DNA of 64,000 nucleotides, taken from contig CAVWNS010000005.1 of the NCBI GenBank assembly GCA_963756495.1, positions 558,001-622,000 of the forward strand, given 5' to 3'. Below, piece after piece: positions 9,390-18,879 of the stretch (its first letter is position 1; the number at the start of each line of letters is the position of its first letter). This stretch comes from DATFDN01 sp963756495. Its GTDB lineage: Bacteria > Pseudomonadota > Alphaproteobacteria > Acetobacterales > Acetobacteraceae. A program made the translations under genes and the position numbers. The notes below the pieces were generated by a model, which saw only the letters and a list, made by a program, of their open reading frames with translations, had not been told where the DNA came from and made no database searches.

Positions 9390-9497
9390 CTTTCACCGGT
9401 TTCCGGTTCGAGGACCGGAAAGGGGTCATCGATCCCTACGTCTCCCAGACGTGAAGCCTCCCTTTACTTGCCCCCGGGTTGATTCCCGGGGGCTTTT
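9390..9497 (+). ncRNA. Candidate trans-acting small RNA
   Basis: Between csbD and the GH5 gene there is a compact series of stem-loops and no good reading frame. They are TTCCGG/CCGGAA (9401-9420), ACGTCT-CCC-AGACGT (9438-9452, loop CCC), a single-stranded GCCTCCCTTT tract (9456-9465), and a strong intrinsic terminator. C-rich anti-Shine-Dalgarno stretches in loops beside a Rho-independent terminator are typical of alphaproteobacterial trans-acting sRNAs. The 5' end is a guess. It could instead be only the 3' UTR of csbD. Confidence 0.45.
9470..9497 (+). terminator. Rho-independent terminator
   Basis: Perfect nine-base stem GCCCCCGGG / CCCGGGGGC with a TTGATT loop, followed by TTTT. It would end the csbD transcript or the candidate sRNA. 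The convergent GH5 operon ends 52 bp downstream on the other strand. Confidence 0.85.
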
Positions 9498-9548
9498 CAT
9501 CGGCGCGGGGTGACGCGCTATCCAATCAGACGTGCGTTTTTTCTCGGC

Positions 9549-10673
9549 TCAATAAGCTGGGGCGGCGACGTTTCGAATCTCTTTCAGGCCCAGTGCTCCG
9601 AGCAGTCCCGGATCAAGTCGGGGACGCTTTCCTGGCGGGCGAGGGAGATCAAAGCCCATCACGTCTTCATAACCCCACAGCGCCCATCCGATCCCATCCC
9701 GCTCGCAGGCTTCGCGCACGGCCGCGAGCCAGGCGAGCCGGGCGGGCGTATTGAGCCGGGCGGAGGCGCCGAATTCGCCGGCCAGCACGAATGTCCCATG
9801 CCGCGCCGCCCAGGCCTCGACGCGTGCGATCCGGGCAGCGATCGCCTGGAGATCCCAGTGTTGGCCGCAGACGAAGGCGGCCAGATTTTGCGTGGCGGCG
9901 TCCGAGCTGGACACGGCCCGCGCGCAGGCGGTGGGGTCCGTAGCGGGGAAGGGCAGGCGTGCCAGCGCCGCATGGTCCAGGTCGGGGCGATAGGCGGCGA
10001 GCGAGGTCAGCTCCGCGGGATCGTAGAAGTGGAAGGTGTAGGCCACGTCCCGGTCGAGCACGGGCGTTGTCCCCTCCAATCCGTTGATGCTGCTCCAGTC
10101 CGCACCGGTGAGGATGACCGTGCTGGCGGGAAGTGCCTGGCGGATTGCCCTGAGTGCCTGGAGTTGCAGGAAACTCCAGTTCGCCGCTGCACCGGCAAAC
10201 ACCGGCTCGTTCACCACTTCGGGGAATGTTCGGTCCGCGTTGAGTTGGCGAAGGGCGGGCGCGATATTCCGCCAAGTCTCCACAAGCGCGGCGCGGTCCT
10301 CCGCCCGGTCCTCCAGGTGCCAAGCGGCTGAGGCCGGCACCAGAACCACCGCCAAGCCGGCATCCTCGATCCGGCGCGCCTGCGCAACCAGAAGGGCGCG
10401 CCCTGAGGCGTCCCGCGCGAAGGCCGGATCGAATGGCAGCCGGACGAAGGTGAAGCCCACGCGGCGGAGGTCGGCAATTGCGGCATCGCTCAGGTAGGCC
10501 CCGATCGCGGCGGGGTCGGTGCGAGCCGGAAAGCGCAGCCAATTGGTGATGTTCACGCCGCGTCGCAGTGTCGCGATCCGCTGCCCAGGCAGTATCGCAC
10601 TGGCGACCGCGGGAAGCGATCCTTGGAACAATAAAGTCAGCAGCGTCAGTGCGAGCGCGGCCTTGCGGTTCAC
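9549..10673 (-). CDS. Secreted glycoside hydrolase family 5 (cellulase-like)
   Basis: A 374-residue protein with a signal peptide (MNRKAALALTLLTLLFQGSL, cleavage near AVASA). The body is a GH5-type TIM barrel: RRGVNITNWL near the start, VGFTFVRLPFDP, the acid/base glutamate in FPEVVNEP, the FHFYDP strand, and the nucleophile glutamate in LAGEFGASA. It would cleave a beta-glucan in the periplasm or outside the cell. Its start overlaps the stop of the upstream glycosyltransferase (ATGA), so the two are translationally coupled. This suggests the hydrolase acts on, or controls the length of, a glycan made by that pathway. Confidence 0.85.
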   Translation of the reverse strand: MNRKAALALTLLTLLFQGSLPAVASAILPGQRIATLRRGVNITNWLRFPARTDPAAIGAYLSDAAIADLRRVGFTFVRLPFDPAFARDASGRALLVAQARRIEDAGLAVVLVPASAAWHLEDRAEDRAALVETWRNIAPALRQLNADRTFPEVVNEPVFAGAAANWSFLQLQALRAIRQALPASTVILTGADWSSINGLEGTTPVLDRDVAYTFHFYDPAELTSLAAYRPDLDHAALARLPFPATDPTACARAVSSSDAATQNLAAFVCGQHWDLQAIAARIARVEAWAARHGTFVLAGEFGASARLNTPARLAWLAAVREACERDGIGWALWGYEDVMGFDLPRPPGKRPRLDPGLLGALGLKEIRNVAAPAY

Positions 10674-11656
10674 GAGACGGAGGCGAGCACGGGCACCTCG
10701 CTCGGCGCGAAGCGCTCGACCAGGTAGAGCGGGCGGTTCTTGGCCTCATTGAAAACGCGGCCAAGGTACTCGCCGATGACGCCGAGCGTGAGAAGCTGGA
10801 CCCCGCCGAGGAACAGGATCACTGTCATCAGGCTCGGGTAGCCGGCCACGGGGTTGCCGAACAACAGCGTGCGGCCGACGAGCTGGGCGCCGAAGACGCA
10901 GGCGAACAGCGCCACCGCAAGGCCGAGATAGGTGGCAACCTTCAGCGGCGCGACGGTGAACCCGGTTATCCCCTCGAGCGCCAGCCCCCACAGCGCCACA
11001 TAGCTCCAGGCACTGCGTCCGGCATGGCGCGGCGCCCGGTCGTAAGGCACTGCCTTTGCGGGAAAGCCAACCCACGCGAACAGGCCCTTCATGCAGCGAT
11101 GATGCTCGCGCAACTGCAGGACCGCCTCCACCACCCGCCGGCTCATCAGCCGGAAGTCGCCCACGTCGCGCGGAATCTCGATGTCGGCGAGCCGGCCCAT
11201 CACCCGGTAGAACAGCCGCGCGCTCAGCCGTTTCAGGAGACCATCTCCGGCGCGGGCGCGGCGTTGGGCGTACACCGTGTCGAACCCCTCCCGCCAGCCG
11301 GCGACGAGGGCAGGGATCAGTTCGGGCGGGTCCTGCAGGTCGGCATCGATGACGATCACCGCATCGCCGCGCGCGTGGTCGAGCCCGGCGGTGGTCGCGA
11401 TCTCCTTGCCAAAATTGCGCGTCAGGTTGACCAGTGCGACCCGCGGATCGGCCCGGCGCAGGACGTCCAGCACGGCCAGCGTGCCATCGGCGCTCCCGTC
11501 ATTGACGTACACGGCTTCCCACGACCCGAGCCCGTCCATTACCTCCGAGAGGCGGTCATGGAACGCAGCCAGCCCCGCCTGTTCATTGTAGGCGGGCACC
11601 ACCACCGAAAAGGTCGGGCGGGCTCCGGCCCAGGGCGCGGCGGAGACGTCCAGCAT
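10670..11656 (-). CDS. Polyprenol-linked glycosyltransferase, GT2 family
   Basis: A 328-residue GtrB/DPM1-like protein. The GT-A domain shows SVVVPAYNEQ, VNDGSADGT and the metal-binding VIDADLQDPP motif; two C-terminal transmembrane helices (YLGLAVALFACVFG and MTVILFLGGVQLLTLGVIG) follow. Such enzymes transfer a sugar from a nucleotide donor to undecaprenyl phosphate on the cytoplasmic face. It is coupled to the GH5 gene downstream. Its start overlaps by 2 bp the start of the divergent GT39-type gene, so the two genes share a tiny promoter-free junction and at least one real start may be internal. Confidence 0.85.
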   Translation of the reverse strand: MLDVSAAPWAGARPTFSVVVPAYNEQAGLAAFHDRLSEVMDGLGSWEAVYVNDGSADGTLAVLDVLRRADPRVALVNLTRNFGKEIATTAGLDHARGDAVIVIDADLQDPPELIPALVAGWREGFDTVYAQRRARAGDGLLKRLSARLFYRVMGRLADIEIPRDVGDFRLMSRRVVEAVLQLREHHRCMKGLFAWVGFPAKAVPYDRAPRHAGRSAWSYVALWGLALEGITGFTVAPLKVATYLGLAVALFACVFGAQLVGRTLLFGNPVAGYPSLMTVILFLGGVQLLTLGVIGEYLGRVFNEAKNRPLYLVERFAPSEVPVLASVS

Positions 11657-13316
11657 GGCGGGCCTCGAAGCGGGTTGTCAATCTTTGCGCGGCATCATCG
11701 GCGCCGTTGACCCGCATGAGGCGCCGAAGACTTTGAGGTTCGGTAAACGGCCCGCGATCCTGCTGCTCGCCGTCGCCATACTCGGGGGCGCCGCCGCGAC
11801 CCGAAGCTTCGAGTACGACGAGGCCTATAGCGTCTTCGTCACCTCTCCCACGCCGCGCCCGGCCTGGCCGGCGACAGTGTTCCGGGCGGGCGACGCGCGC
11901 GCGGCGTTCGCCTCCCATGCCGGTCCAATCGCCATCGCACGCGCCTTGCGCGAGACGGACGTGCATCCGCCGCTCTATTTCTGGCTGCTCGCCGCCTGGC
12001 GGCAGGTCGCGGGCGATGGGCTGTTCGCCATGCGGCTGTTGTCAGTGACGTGCGCACTCGTGGCGCTCGGCGCGGTCGGGAGCCTAGCCCGCGAGGCCGG
12101 TATTCCGGTCGCCTCCGCCATGCTGCTCACGCTTGGATGCTACGGCTTTGCCTATACCGGGGTCGTCGCCCGGGGATTCGCGCTGGCCCAGGCGCTGACG
12201 CTATGCGGCGTGCTGCTGCTGGTTCGCGCCGCGCGTGTCGCGCCCCCCGCCGAACCAGACGCTTATGGAGACGGCTCGCCGCCCAGTCCCCGCCACGCCC
12301 GGTCGGCCAGCGGAATGGCTCTCGGCGGAGGTCTGCTGCTCGGTGCCGCGACGCTGACCAATTACCTGAGTGTCTTCGTGGCCGTCGCGGCATTGCTCTG
12401 GCTGTTGCTCGGCTGCTGGCGGCGGCCGCGCCTGTGGCTGGCTGCCGGGATCGGCTTCAGCCTGTTCCTGCTGGCCAACCTGATGTTCTTCCTGGCTCAG
12501 CGGAACGCCCGGGTAGGCCAGTTCCCCCCGTTCAGACTGGGACCAAGCCTGGTCCGCCTCGCCGGGTATGCAACCGCCAACCTGTTCGGTGGCCTGCCTC
12601 TGTATGTCGGTGGACCCGCACGCACCCTGGTGGCGGCCGTCCTCGGTGTAACTGTCGCCGGGTTGATGGCGCTGATCGCTTGGCGCTGGCGTGCCTTGGC
12701 CACCCCACGAACACGCATCCTGCTGGCGGGCTGCATGGTGGCGCCCCCTCTCGGGCTGCTCGTGCTTGGCGCACTGTTCGACAGCACGCCGATCGAATTG
12801 CGTTACCTGTGCTTCGCCACGCCTTTCGCCGGAATGCTGCTGGCCGCTGCCCTCGCCGCCGCGCCATGGGGCAGGCGCCTGCGATCCGGTGTGCTGATCC
12901 TCCAGGCGCTCTCGCTCCTTGGGCTCGCGCTGCGCGCGGAGACGATGCAGCCAGCCCGGGCGGCGGCGCGCTCCGCCGCCGCGCTGGCCGGGTCTGATGG
13001 CGTCGTGATCCTGCCGCGCGGCAATGACGGGGTTGGCGTGGTCGGCCCGTTCCTGGCCGAGTTGCCCGATGTGACCCCTGTCCTGCTTGTTCGGCCCGAG
13101 GACGATCCGGAGTCAGTGCGCGGGCGGGTGCCGCACGGACCCGTGGTACTGGCACTGCTTGGCGAGGATGCGGCGAGCGTGGCGGCTTTGCGTGTCATGC
13201 GCGCGGCTTTCGGGGGCACGTGTTGGCACATCAGCGGCCGAGGCTTCGCCACCACCGCGCTCGCGCCAAACTGCGCGGCCCAGCCGATGCATCTCTCATC
13301 GGCGGCATCGCCCTGA
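11655..13316 (+). CDS. ArnT/PMT-like integral membrane glycosyltransferase (GT39/83 type)
   Basis: A roughly 553-residue polytopic protein with about 10-11 hydrophobic helices. Early loop motifs YDEAYS and DVHPPLYFWLLAAW match the acidic and HPP motifs of dolichol/undecaprenyl-phosphate sugar transferases of the PMT_2 type. It would use the lipid-linked sugar made by the neighbouring GtrB-like enzyme to glycosylate a lipid or protein on the periplasmic side. The annotated ATG overlaps the divergent start; an in-frame TTG about 75 bp downstream (LRFGKRPAILLL) is an alternative nearer the first helix. Confidence 0.8.
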   Translation: MAGLEAGCQSLRGIIGAVDPHEAPKTLRFGKRPAILLLAVAILGGAAATRSFEYDEAYSVFVTSPTPRPAWPATVFRAGDARAAFASHAGPIAIARALRETDVHPPLYFWLLAAWRQVAGDGLFAMRLLSVTCALVALGAVGSLAREAGIPVASAMLLTLGCYGFAYTGVVARGFALAQALTLCGVLLLVRAARVAPPAEPDAYGDGSPPSPRHARSASGMALGGGLLLGAATLTNYLSVFVAVAALLWLLLGCWRRPRLWLAAGIGFSLFLLANLMFFLAQRNARVGQFPPFRLGPSLVRLAGYATANLFGGLPLYVGGPARTLVAAVLGVTVAGLMALIAWRWRALATPRTRILLAGCMVAPPLGLLVLGALFDSTPIELRYLCFATPFAGMLLAAALAAAPWGRRLRSGVLILQALSLLGLALRAETMQPARAAARSAAALAGSDGVVILPRGNDGVGVVGPFLAELPDVTPVLLVRPEDDPESVRGRVPHGPVVLALLGEDAASVAALRVMRAAFGGTCWHISGRGFATTALAPNCAAQPMHLSSAASP

Positions 13317-13341
13317 GCGAGTCGGAGCCCGCCGCCGGAAG

Positions 13342-14492
13342 TCAGTCCTCACCGTTGTTGCGAAACGGGCTCTGTTCCGCGAGGGCCTCGATCTCGGCCC
13401 TGATCATCGGCGTTTCGTGCTTGAGGAAGTCGGCGACGGCCCGGCGCAGGGCCGGATTGGCGATCCAGTGCGCGGAATACGTGAGCCGGGGAAGATAGCC
13501 GCGCTGGATCTTGTGCCGGCCTTGCGCCCCGGCCTCCACGCGCGACAGCCCATGTTCGATGGCCCATTCGATCGCGCGATAGTAGCACAACTCGAAATGC
13601 AGGAACGGCCACTCGCCGCGGCACCCCCAGTTACGGCCATACAGCGCATCGGCTCCGGCGAGGTTGAGCGCACCCGCGACCGGGGTGCCCTGGTTCTCCG
13701 CGACCATCAGCACGACCTTGCGGCCCAGCCGCTCGGACAGCAGCGAGAAGAAGCGGCGCGTCAGGTAGGCGCTGCCCCATTTGCGGTCCACCGTGCCGCG
13801 ATAGAAACGATAGAACGCATCCCAGTACCGTTCGGTGATCTCGTCGCCCGCCAAGGCGCGAAAGGTCAGCCCTGCCGCGTTGGCGTCGCGCCGTTCGCGC
13901 CGCAGGACCTTGCGCTTGCGTGATGCCAGGGCACCGAGGAACTCGTCGAAATCCGCGTAACCGGCGTTCTCCCAATGAAACTGCATGCCGATCCGCCGCA
14001 GCCACTTGCTCTCGCCCAGAATGTCCCACTCCGCCTCGGTGCAGAACGTGACATGGACCGAGGACAGGCCCAATTCCCCGCATGCCTGCGCCAAGGCGCC
14101 CGCCAGTGCGCGGAGCGGCACCGAAGCGTTGGGCCGGCGCAGCAGGCGCGGCCCAGGAACCGGGCTGAACGGGACCGCGACCTGAAGCTTCGGGTAATAG
14201 TCGCCGCCTGCCCGCTCCAGTGCGTGCGCCCAGCCATGGTCGAACACGTATTCGCCGTAGCTGTGCGACTTCGCGTACATCGGCGCCACGGCCAGGACCA
14301 CGCCGGCGTCGTCGCGCAGGACCGCATGTTGGGGCAGCCATCCGGTGCGCGCGCCAGCCGAGCCGCTGTCCTCCAGCGCGCTCAGAAAGGCGTGGCTCAC
14401 GAAGGGATTGTTCTGCCGGCGCAGGCATCCCAGTCAGCCGCGTCAATCTCCTTGATCGCGGCATGCAGCGATAGCGAAAGCGTGGCGGGCAC
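13342..14492 (-). CDS. GNAT-fold DUF482 acyltransferase, frameshifted near the start
   Basis: The downstream frame gives 352 residues beginning SHAFLSALEDSGS, the usual position about 30 residues into COG3146 proteins. The missing N-terminus is read in another frame (TLSLSLHAAIKE, AADWDACAG), so one base is missing near 14405. Key parts are a FemAB/GNAT-like double domain, with CYYRAIEWAIEHG and GAQGRHKIQRGYLP near the end. The proposed GTG start at 14492 restores the normal length. The reaction catalysed by this family is not established; peptidoglycan-type aminoacyl or acyl transfer has been suggested from the fold. Confidence 0.75.
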
Positions 14493-14523
14493 CGTCGGGC
14501 ATGAGGCAGATGCCGACGCTCAG

Positions 14524-14985
14524 TCAATACTCGAACATGCCCTCGACCTCCACGGCCGCATCCAACGGCAGGGAGGGTACACCGATGGTCGTGCGCGCGT
14601 GTCGCCCGGCCTCACCGAACACCGCCACCGCGAGGTCGGACGCGCCGTTCATGACCGTGGCGTGTTCGGTGAAGTCGGGGTCACAAGCGATGAACCCTCC
14701 CAGGCGCACCACGCGGCGCACCCGGTCCAGATCGCCGCAGGCCGCCTTGAGCTGCGCGAGAACATTGGTGAAGCAGATCCGGGCCGCGCGGGTCCCCTGA
14801 TCGACCGAGAGCCACCGGCCGAGCTTGCCCGCGACCGCGACCTGACCGCCGGTCGCCGGCAACTGGCCGGAAATGACGACGAGACTTCCGGTGACGACGA
14901 AGGGCACGTAGGTCGCGATCGGCGGGACCGGATGCGGCAGCGTGATCCCAAGCTCGGCCAGCTTCGCCTCGATTCGCCCCGCCAT
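14524..14985 (-). CDS. RidA (YjgF/YER057c/UK114) family protein
   Basis: A 153-residue protein of the longer RidA subclass: PPIATYVPFVVTGSLVVISG, then a VGKL-like AGKLGR segment, ICFTNVLAQLKAACGDLDRV, and a closing PLDAAVEVEG strand. RidA proteins hydrolyse reactive 2-aminoacrylate-type enamines; this subclass lacks a clear catalytic arginine in the usual place, so its reaction is uncertain. The ATG at 14985 has AGGAGAGG upstream. It lies downstream of the TSCPD gene on the same strand. Confidence 0.85.
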   Translation of the reverse strand: MAGRIEAKLAELGITLPHPVPPIATYVPFVVTGSLVVISGQLPATGGQVAVAGKLGRWLSVDQGTRAARICFTNVLAQLKAACGDLDRVRRVVRLGGFIACDPDFTEHATVMNGASDLAVAVFGEAGRHARTTIGVPSLPLDAAVEVEGMFEY

Positions 14986-15092
14986 CGTCTGACCTCTCCT
15001 ACGTCCGTCCCGCGACCCTGCGCCGGCGCCGCCATGATGCCAGCCGTCCTGCGCGCCGTCACGGTCCGATATGGAGGCCAATACGGCCGGGT

Positions 15093-16459
15093 CTAGCTCG
15101 CGATGACCCGGAAGCCGCGTCGGCGCGCCCGAGGGTCTGCCGGCAAGTCGAGCGGGAGGAGCGGGGCGGGCGGCGCCTCCGGTTCGTCGACGCCGATGGG
15201 AATATCATGGCGGCCGAGATAGTTCGCCGCGAGGTGGCGAAACACGTAGTCCAGCACGGAGGAGGCGCGTCCCACCGCCGGATCGCCTTCCACGGCGCCG
15301 GACGGGCCGAAGCGCGTCATCGTGAACGCGTCCACGAACTCGGCGAGGGGCACGCCGTGCTGCAAGCCCAGGCTGACAGCTGCGGCGAAGCCATCGATGA
15401 CACCGCGAAGGTTGGCGCTGTCTTTTGGAAGCGTCGATCGAGATCTCGCCAAGCGTGCCGTCCGCATACTCGCCGGTGCGCAGATAGACGCGGTGCCCGC
15501 CGACGACGGCCTTCTGGGTGTACCCGGCCCGCCGCGCCGGCAGCTCTCGCCTGCCGCCGGAACCCAGGTCCGCAATCGCCGGCGGGGTCTCGGGCCTGGC
15601 TGGAAGGACTGCAAAGAAGGGGGCCAGCGCGTCGTGCATCGCGCGATGGGCGACGGTATCGTGCGTGGGAAACACGCTTTGGCCGCCGAACCCGGCCGCC
15701 AGCGCCGCCTCCGCCGTCATCGCGCGTACCGCGAGCCACGCACGCGCCCAGCGCGCAAGGCTGCCGTCCGGGGCGAGCGGGGAAAACGCCGGCGCGATTC
15801 CCCCCGTCTCGACGCCGAGCAGCGCCTCGGCCTCGGCGGGCGCGAAGACGGCGGGGACGACCGTCTGGCGCAGACCGTTTCCGGCAGAGGAGGCTGCGAG
15901 GCGGTCGCGCAGCAGCGTGGCGAGCGCGCCGGCGGCGTCGCGCGCCGCCTCGGTTCCGTAATCGAGGCCGAGGCCGGCCAGCAGCCCGGCGAGATCGGCG
16001 ATCCCGACCATGACGCGGTCCGCTTCGGGCGCGGCCATCGCGAGCGCCACGACGGCGGCCTCCACGGCGATGGCGAATGCATCGTGATCGAAGCCGAGAC
16101 CCGGGTCGAGGAAGGCCGGCAGGTTCAGGACGAAGCGCGGGTCCTCCGAAGCACGGCCTTGCCAGACAGCGCCGACCGGGGCGCCTTGGCGGTGCAGCAG
16201 CATGCCGTGCAACGGTCCCGGCCAGCGCCGACCCAAGCCCGGCACCCGCCGCGTTCCGGGCCGCCGAGCCTATCCAAGCCTCGGCCGCGGTCGGTAAGTC
16301 AACGGGTCCATCGTCGGGTGCGAGCGCGCCGAGCGCGGCGGCGGCGGTGGCCTCCCATGCCGGCAGGAAGACTGATCGCTCGGTGCGGCAGAGTCAGGGT
16401 CGGCCCCCGCTGTCAGCCAGCTGCATCCGCACGCCTTGCCAGGTCGGGTTCGTTCGCAT
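15093..16459 (-). CDS. TSCPD-domain protein (adenosylcobalamin RNR C-terminus-like), frameshifted
   Basis: Pieces in different frames join into one protein of about 450 residues. The N-terminal MRTNPTWQGVRM is followed by an alanine-rich alpha-helical domain (RFVLNLPAFLDPGLGFDH). Then comes HRVYLRTGEYADGTLGEISID, running across a frameshift near 15430 into KDSANLRGVIDGFAAAVSLG, a GVPLAEFVDAFTMTRFGPSG segment and SVLDYVFRHLAANYLGR. The last part is the TSCPD region found at the end of class II (B12-dependent) ribonucleotide reductases; stand-alone versions occur in Rhodospirillales. Several indels (near 15430, 16230 and 16400) break it. Because neighbours show the same damage I treat them as sequence errors. 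Confidence 0.65.
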
Positions 16460-16610
16460 GCTGCGAAAGTACCAGCGCACCGGCCCGGAGAGAAGAAAAT
16501 GTTGGGCTGCATTGGGCCATCGAGCACAAATCCTGTGGACAGGTGCGTTTGCGCCTAGGACTGGACCACGTGGCTGGACCGCTGGGCGCGCGCTTCGTAT
16601 ATCCTGCGGC

Positions 16611-16965
16611 ATGAACATCGGCACCTGGCTGTTCACCAAGCTGAAGGGCCGTCACGTCGGCCGGGACGCGGACGGAAACATCTATTTCGAGGAGCGACGC
16701 GCCCGTCGTGGCCTGCGGCTGCGGCGCTGGGTCGCTCTATGCCGGGCTGCCCGAGGCCTCGAAGGTGCCGCCGGAATGGCATGCCTGGCTGCACTACACG
16801 ACCGACGCGCCGCTGGCGCCGTCGACCCGGCAGCCTTGGCAGAAGCCGCACATCCCGAACGCGACCGGCACGGCGGAGAGCTATCGACCGCCCGGCCACG
16901 ACTACCGGGGCGGCGAGCGGGCGCGTGCGACAGGCGACTACGAAGCCTGGACGCCGGAAGGCTGA
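16611..16965 (+). CDS. Complex I NDUFA12-like accessory subunit, frameshifted
   Basis: Starts MNIGTWLFTKLKGRHVGRD and, after an indel near 16720, continues LYAGLPEASKVPPEWHAW, HYTTDAPL, WQKPHIPNATGT and ATGDYEAWTPEG. These are the signatures of the 17.2-kDa (B17.2/NDUFA12) accessory subunit of respiratory complex I, a marker shared by Alphaproteobacteria and mitochondria. The rebuilt length of about 117 residues is normal. mlaD starts 8 bp after the stop. Confidence 0.85.
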
Positions 16966-16972
16966 ACGTCCG

Positions 16973-17527
16973 ATGCGCCGCCACAACGCCATCGAGGTGC
17001 TGACCGGCATCCTGGTGCTGATCGTCGCCGTCGGCTTCCTCGGATACGCGGTCGCCCATTCCGGCACGCGCCGTCCGGCGGGGGCTACCGCTCTATGCGA
17101 GCTTCGACAACATCGCCGGGCTGAACGTCGGCGCCGACGTGCGTCTTGCCGGGGTCAAGGTCGGCAGCGTGCAGGCCGAGGCGATCGACCCGAAGACCTA
17201 TCTGGCGCGCGTGACGCTCGACATTCGCGACGGCGTTCAACTGCCCAAGGACAGCGGCGCCTCGGTTGCGAGCGAAAGCCTGCTGGGCGGCATCTACCTC
17301 GCCATCTCGCCGGGCGGAGACGAGCAGATGCTGAAGCCGGGGGACGCCTTCACGGCGACCCAGGGAGCGGTCAGCCTGCAGGATCTGCTCGGCAAGTTCA
17401 TCTTCAGCGCGACCAACATGGTGAGCGCGATGGCCGGGAGCCGCGGCAGCCAGGTGCCGGCAGAGCCGGCCCGCCGCCACGCGGCCGCTCCGGCACCCGC
17501 CGCGGCTCCGGCGGAGCCTCGCGGTGA
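16973..17527 (+). CDS. mlaD: MlaD-like phospholipid-transport MCE protein, frameshifted
   Basis: The start MRRHNAIEVLTGILVLIVAV encodes the single N-terminal anchor. After an indel near 17085 the MCE domain follows (LYASFDNIAGLNVGADVRLAG, VKVGSV, LPKDSGASVASESLLGG), then a Pro/Ala tail. MlaD hexamers sit in the inner membrane and pass phospholipids between the MlaFE ABC transporter and MlaC, keeping outer-membrane asymmetry. The rest of the mla genes are not here, so they must be elsewhere. The stop overlaps the next GTG (GTGA). The C-terminal frame needs a further indel to reach that stop. Confidence 0.8.
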   Translation: MRRHNAIEVLTGILVLIVAVGFLGYAVAHSGTRRPAGATALCELRQHRRAERRRRRASCRGQGRQRAGRGDRPEDLSGARDARHSRRRSTAQGQRRLGCERKPAGRHLPRHLAGRRRADAEAGGRLHGDPGSGQPAGSARQVHLQRDQHGERDGREPRQPGAGRAGPPPRGRSGTRRGSGGASR

Positions 17528-17743
17528 TCCCGGAACCTCCCGCGATCTGGCCGCAGCCGGACGGCGCGCCGGTGTCGTGCCGCGAGAAGCTCAAGATGCT
17601 GGCGGAGAACCACGCCGAGCTGGCGCAGGCCATGCAGGACGCGTTCGAGGACGCGGTGCTCATGGGTGTGGACGAGCAGGCGATGCGCCGCATCCTGTCC
17701 GACATGGTCGCCGGGCTGGAAAGCCCGAAGCGGGGCGCGGTGA
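17524..17743 (+). CDS. Small conserved protein between mlaD and DUF2155 genes
   Basis: About 70 residues: MIPEPPAIWPQPDGAPVSCR, a helical KLKMLAENHAELAQAMQDAF segment, then EDAVLMGVDEQAMRRILSDM and SPKR. It is a soluble helical hairpin with one cysteine, and no function is known to me. The GTG start overlaps the mlaD stop. In the raw sequence the frame runs on into the next gene; an indel near 17735 would give a TGA overlapping the GTG of the DUF2155 gene, matching the overlap style of its neighbours. Confidence 0.55.
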
Positions 17744-18159
17744 GGCGGGCCGTGGCGATCGATGGCTCCTCGGCCTGCTCGCGGCCTCGCCCGGGCCCAG
17801 CCGCGCCGCCGCTCGCCCGCCGGACGCGGATCGTGCGGCCGCCCAGGCGCCGCCGCCGGCCTGGGTCGCCGCGGGACGGCGGCGGAACTGGAGGTGCTGG
17901 ACAAGATCGACGCGATCAGCCGCAACTATACAGTGCGGGTCGGTCAGTCGGTCCAGGTCGGGTCGCTGACCATCACGGTGCAGTGCCTGCGCGGTCCGCC
18001 CGCCGGATCAGCCGGCGGACGCCGCGGCGTTGCTCGCCATCACCGATAGCCGTCCCGACGAGCCGGGTTTCAACGGCTGGATGCTCGCCAACGAGCCCTG
18101 GCTCGGCGATGCTGCAAAGTCCGGTCTACGACGTCCGGGTCATCCGATGCCGGCCGTGA
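17740..18159 (+). CDS. DUF2155 periplasmic protein, frameshifted
   Basis: Reassembled from three frames: a signal-peptide-like start (GLLGLLAASPGPSRAAA), then ELEVLDKIDAISRNYTVRVG, QSVQVGSLTITVQ, AITDSRPDEPGFNGWMLAN and a final LQSPVYDVRVIRCRP. This order is the DUF2155 pattern, a small secreted alphaproteobacterial family often found beside complex I NDUFA12 and mla genes. Two or three single-base indels break it. The function is unknown; a role in envelope maintenance is guessed only from context. Confidence 0.7.
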   Translation: MRRAVAIDGSSACSRPRPGPAAPPLARRTRIVRPPRRRRRPGSPRDGGGTGGAGQDRRDQPQLYSAGRSVGPGRVADHHGAVPARSARRISRRTPRRCSPSPIAVPTSRVSTAGCSPTSPGSAMLQSPVYDVRVIRCRP

Positions 18160-18168
18160 CGTGCCGGG

Positions 18169-18879
18169 TTGCCGCCGTTCGCGCGGGCCGCGCTGCTGCT
18201 GGACATCGACGGCACGCTGATCGACTTCGCCCCGACGCCCGGAGCGCGTGGTCGTGCCGCCGGGGCTGCTCGCCGCGCTGCGCCGGCTCCGGCCGGCACT
18301 CGGCGGCGCGCTCGGCGTCATCAGCGGGCGCGTGATCGCGCAGGTCGACCGGCTGCTCGGCGATGCGCCGCACGCCGTCGCCGGCGAGCATGGCGGCGCC
18401 ATCCGCCACGCGCCCGGACGCACCCGATGGAGCGCGCCGCGACTGCCCGCGCCCCCGGAGGCATGGGCCGCGGCGGCGGAACAGGCGGCGGCGCTGCATC
18501 CAGGCGCGCGGGTGGAGCGCAAGGCGCGGGGCTTCGTGCTGCACTATCGCGACGCGCCGGACGCCGGGCCCGGATTCGGCGCGCTCCTGCGCGAGCTTGC
18601 TGGCGGGCTCGCCCGGCTTCGAGGTGCTCGACGGCAACATGGCCTGGGAGGTTCGCCCGCGCGGCGCCGACAAGGGCGGGGCGGTCGCCGCGTTGATGGC
18701 ACGCCCGCCGTTCGCCGGCCGGCTGCCGGTGTTCATCGGCGACGACGTGACCGACCACGACGGCATCCGCATGGCCCGACGCGATGGGCGGGGCTGGGTT
18801 GCTGGTCGCCGACGTGTTCGCCGACCCCGCCGGGGTGCGCGCATGGCTCGCGGAGGTGGCGGCGCGGGGCGGCTGGTGA
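18169..18879 (+). CDS. otsB: Trehalose-6-phosphate phosphatase-like HAD enzyme, frameshifted
   Basis: The pieces are ALLLDIDGTLIDFAPTP (HAD motif I with DxDGT), VISGRVIAQVDRLLG, AVAGEHGGAIRH, a cap region, then LDGNMAWEVRPRGADKGGAV and GRLPVFIGDDVTDHDG (motif IV). This is the trehalose-phosphatase subfamily, which makes trehalose, an osmoprotectant, from trehalose-6-phosphate. No otsA synthase is adjacent. The start is uncertain: a TTG at 18169 or a GTG at 18161. Indels lie near 18235, 18600 and 18790. The stop overlaps the next GTG. Confidence 0.8.

Noticed and set aside
9401..9452. tRNA gene suggested by a GGTTCGA stretch
   Set aside because: No cloverleaf with acceptor and anticodon arms can be drawn; the stems fit an sRNA or 3' UTR better.
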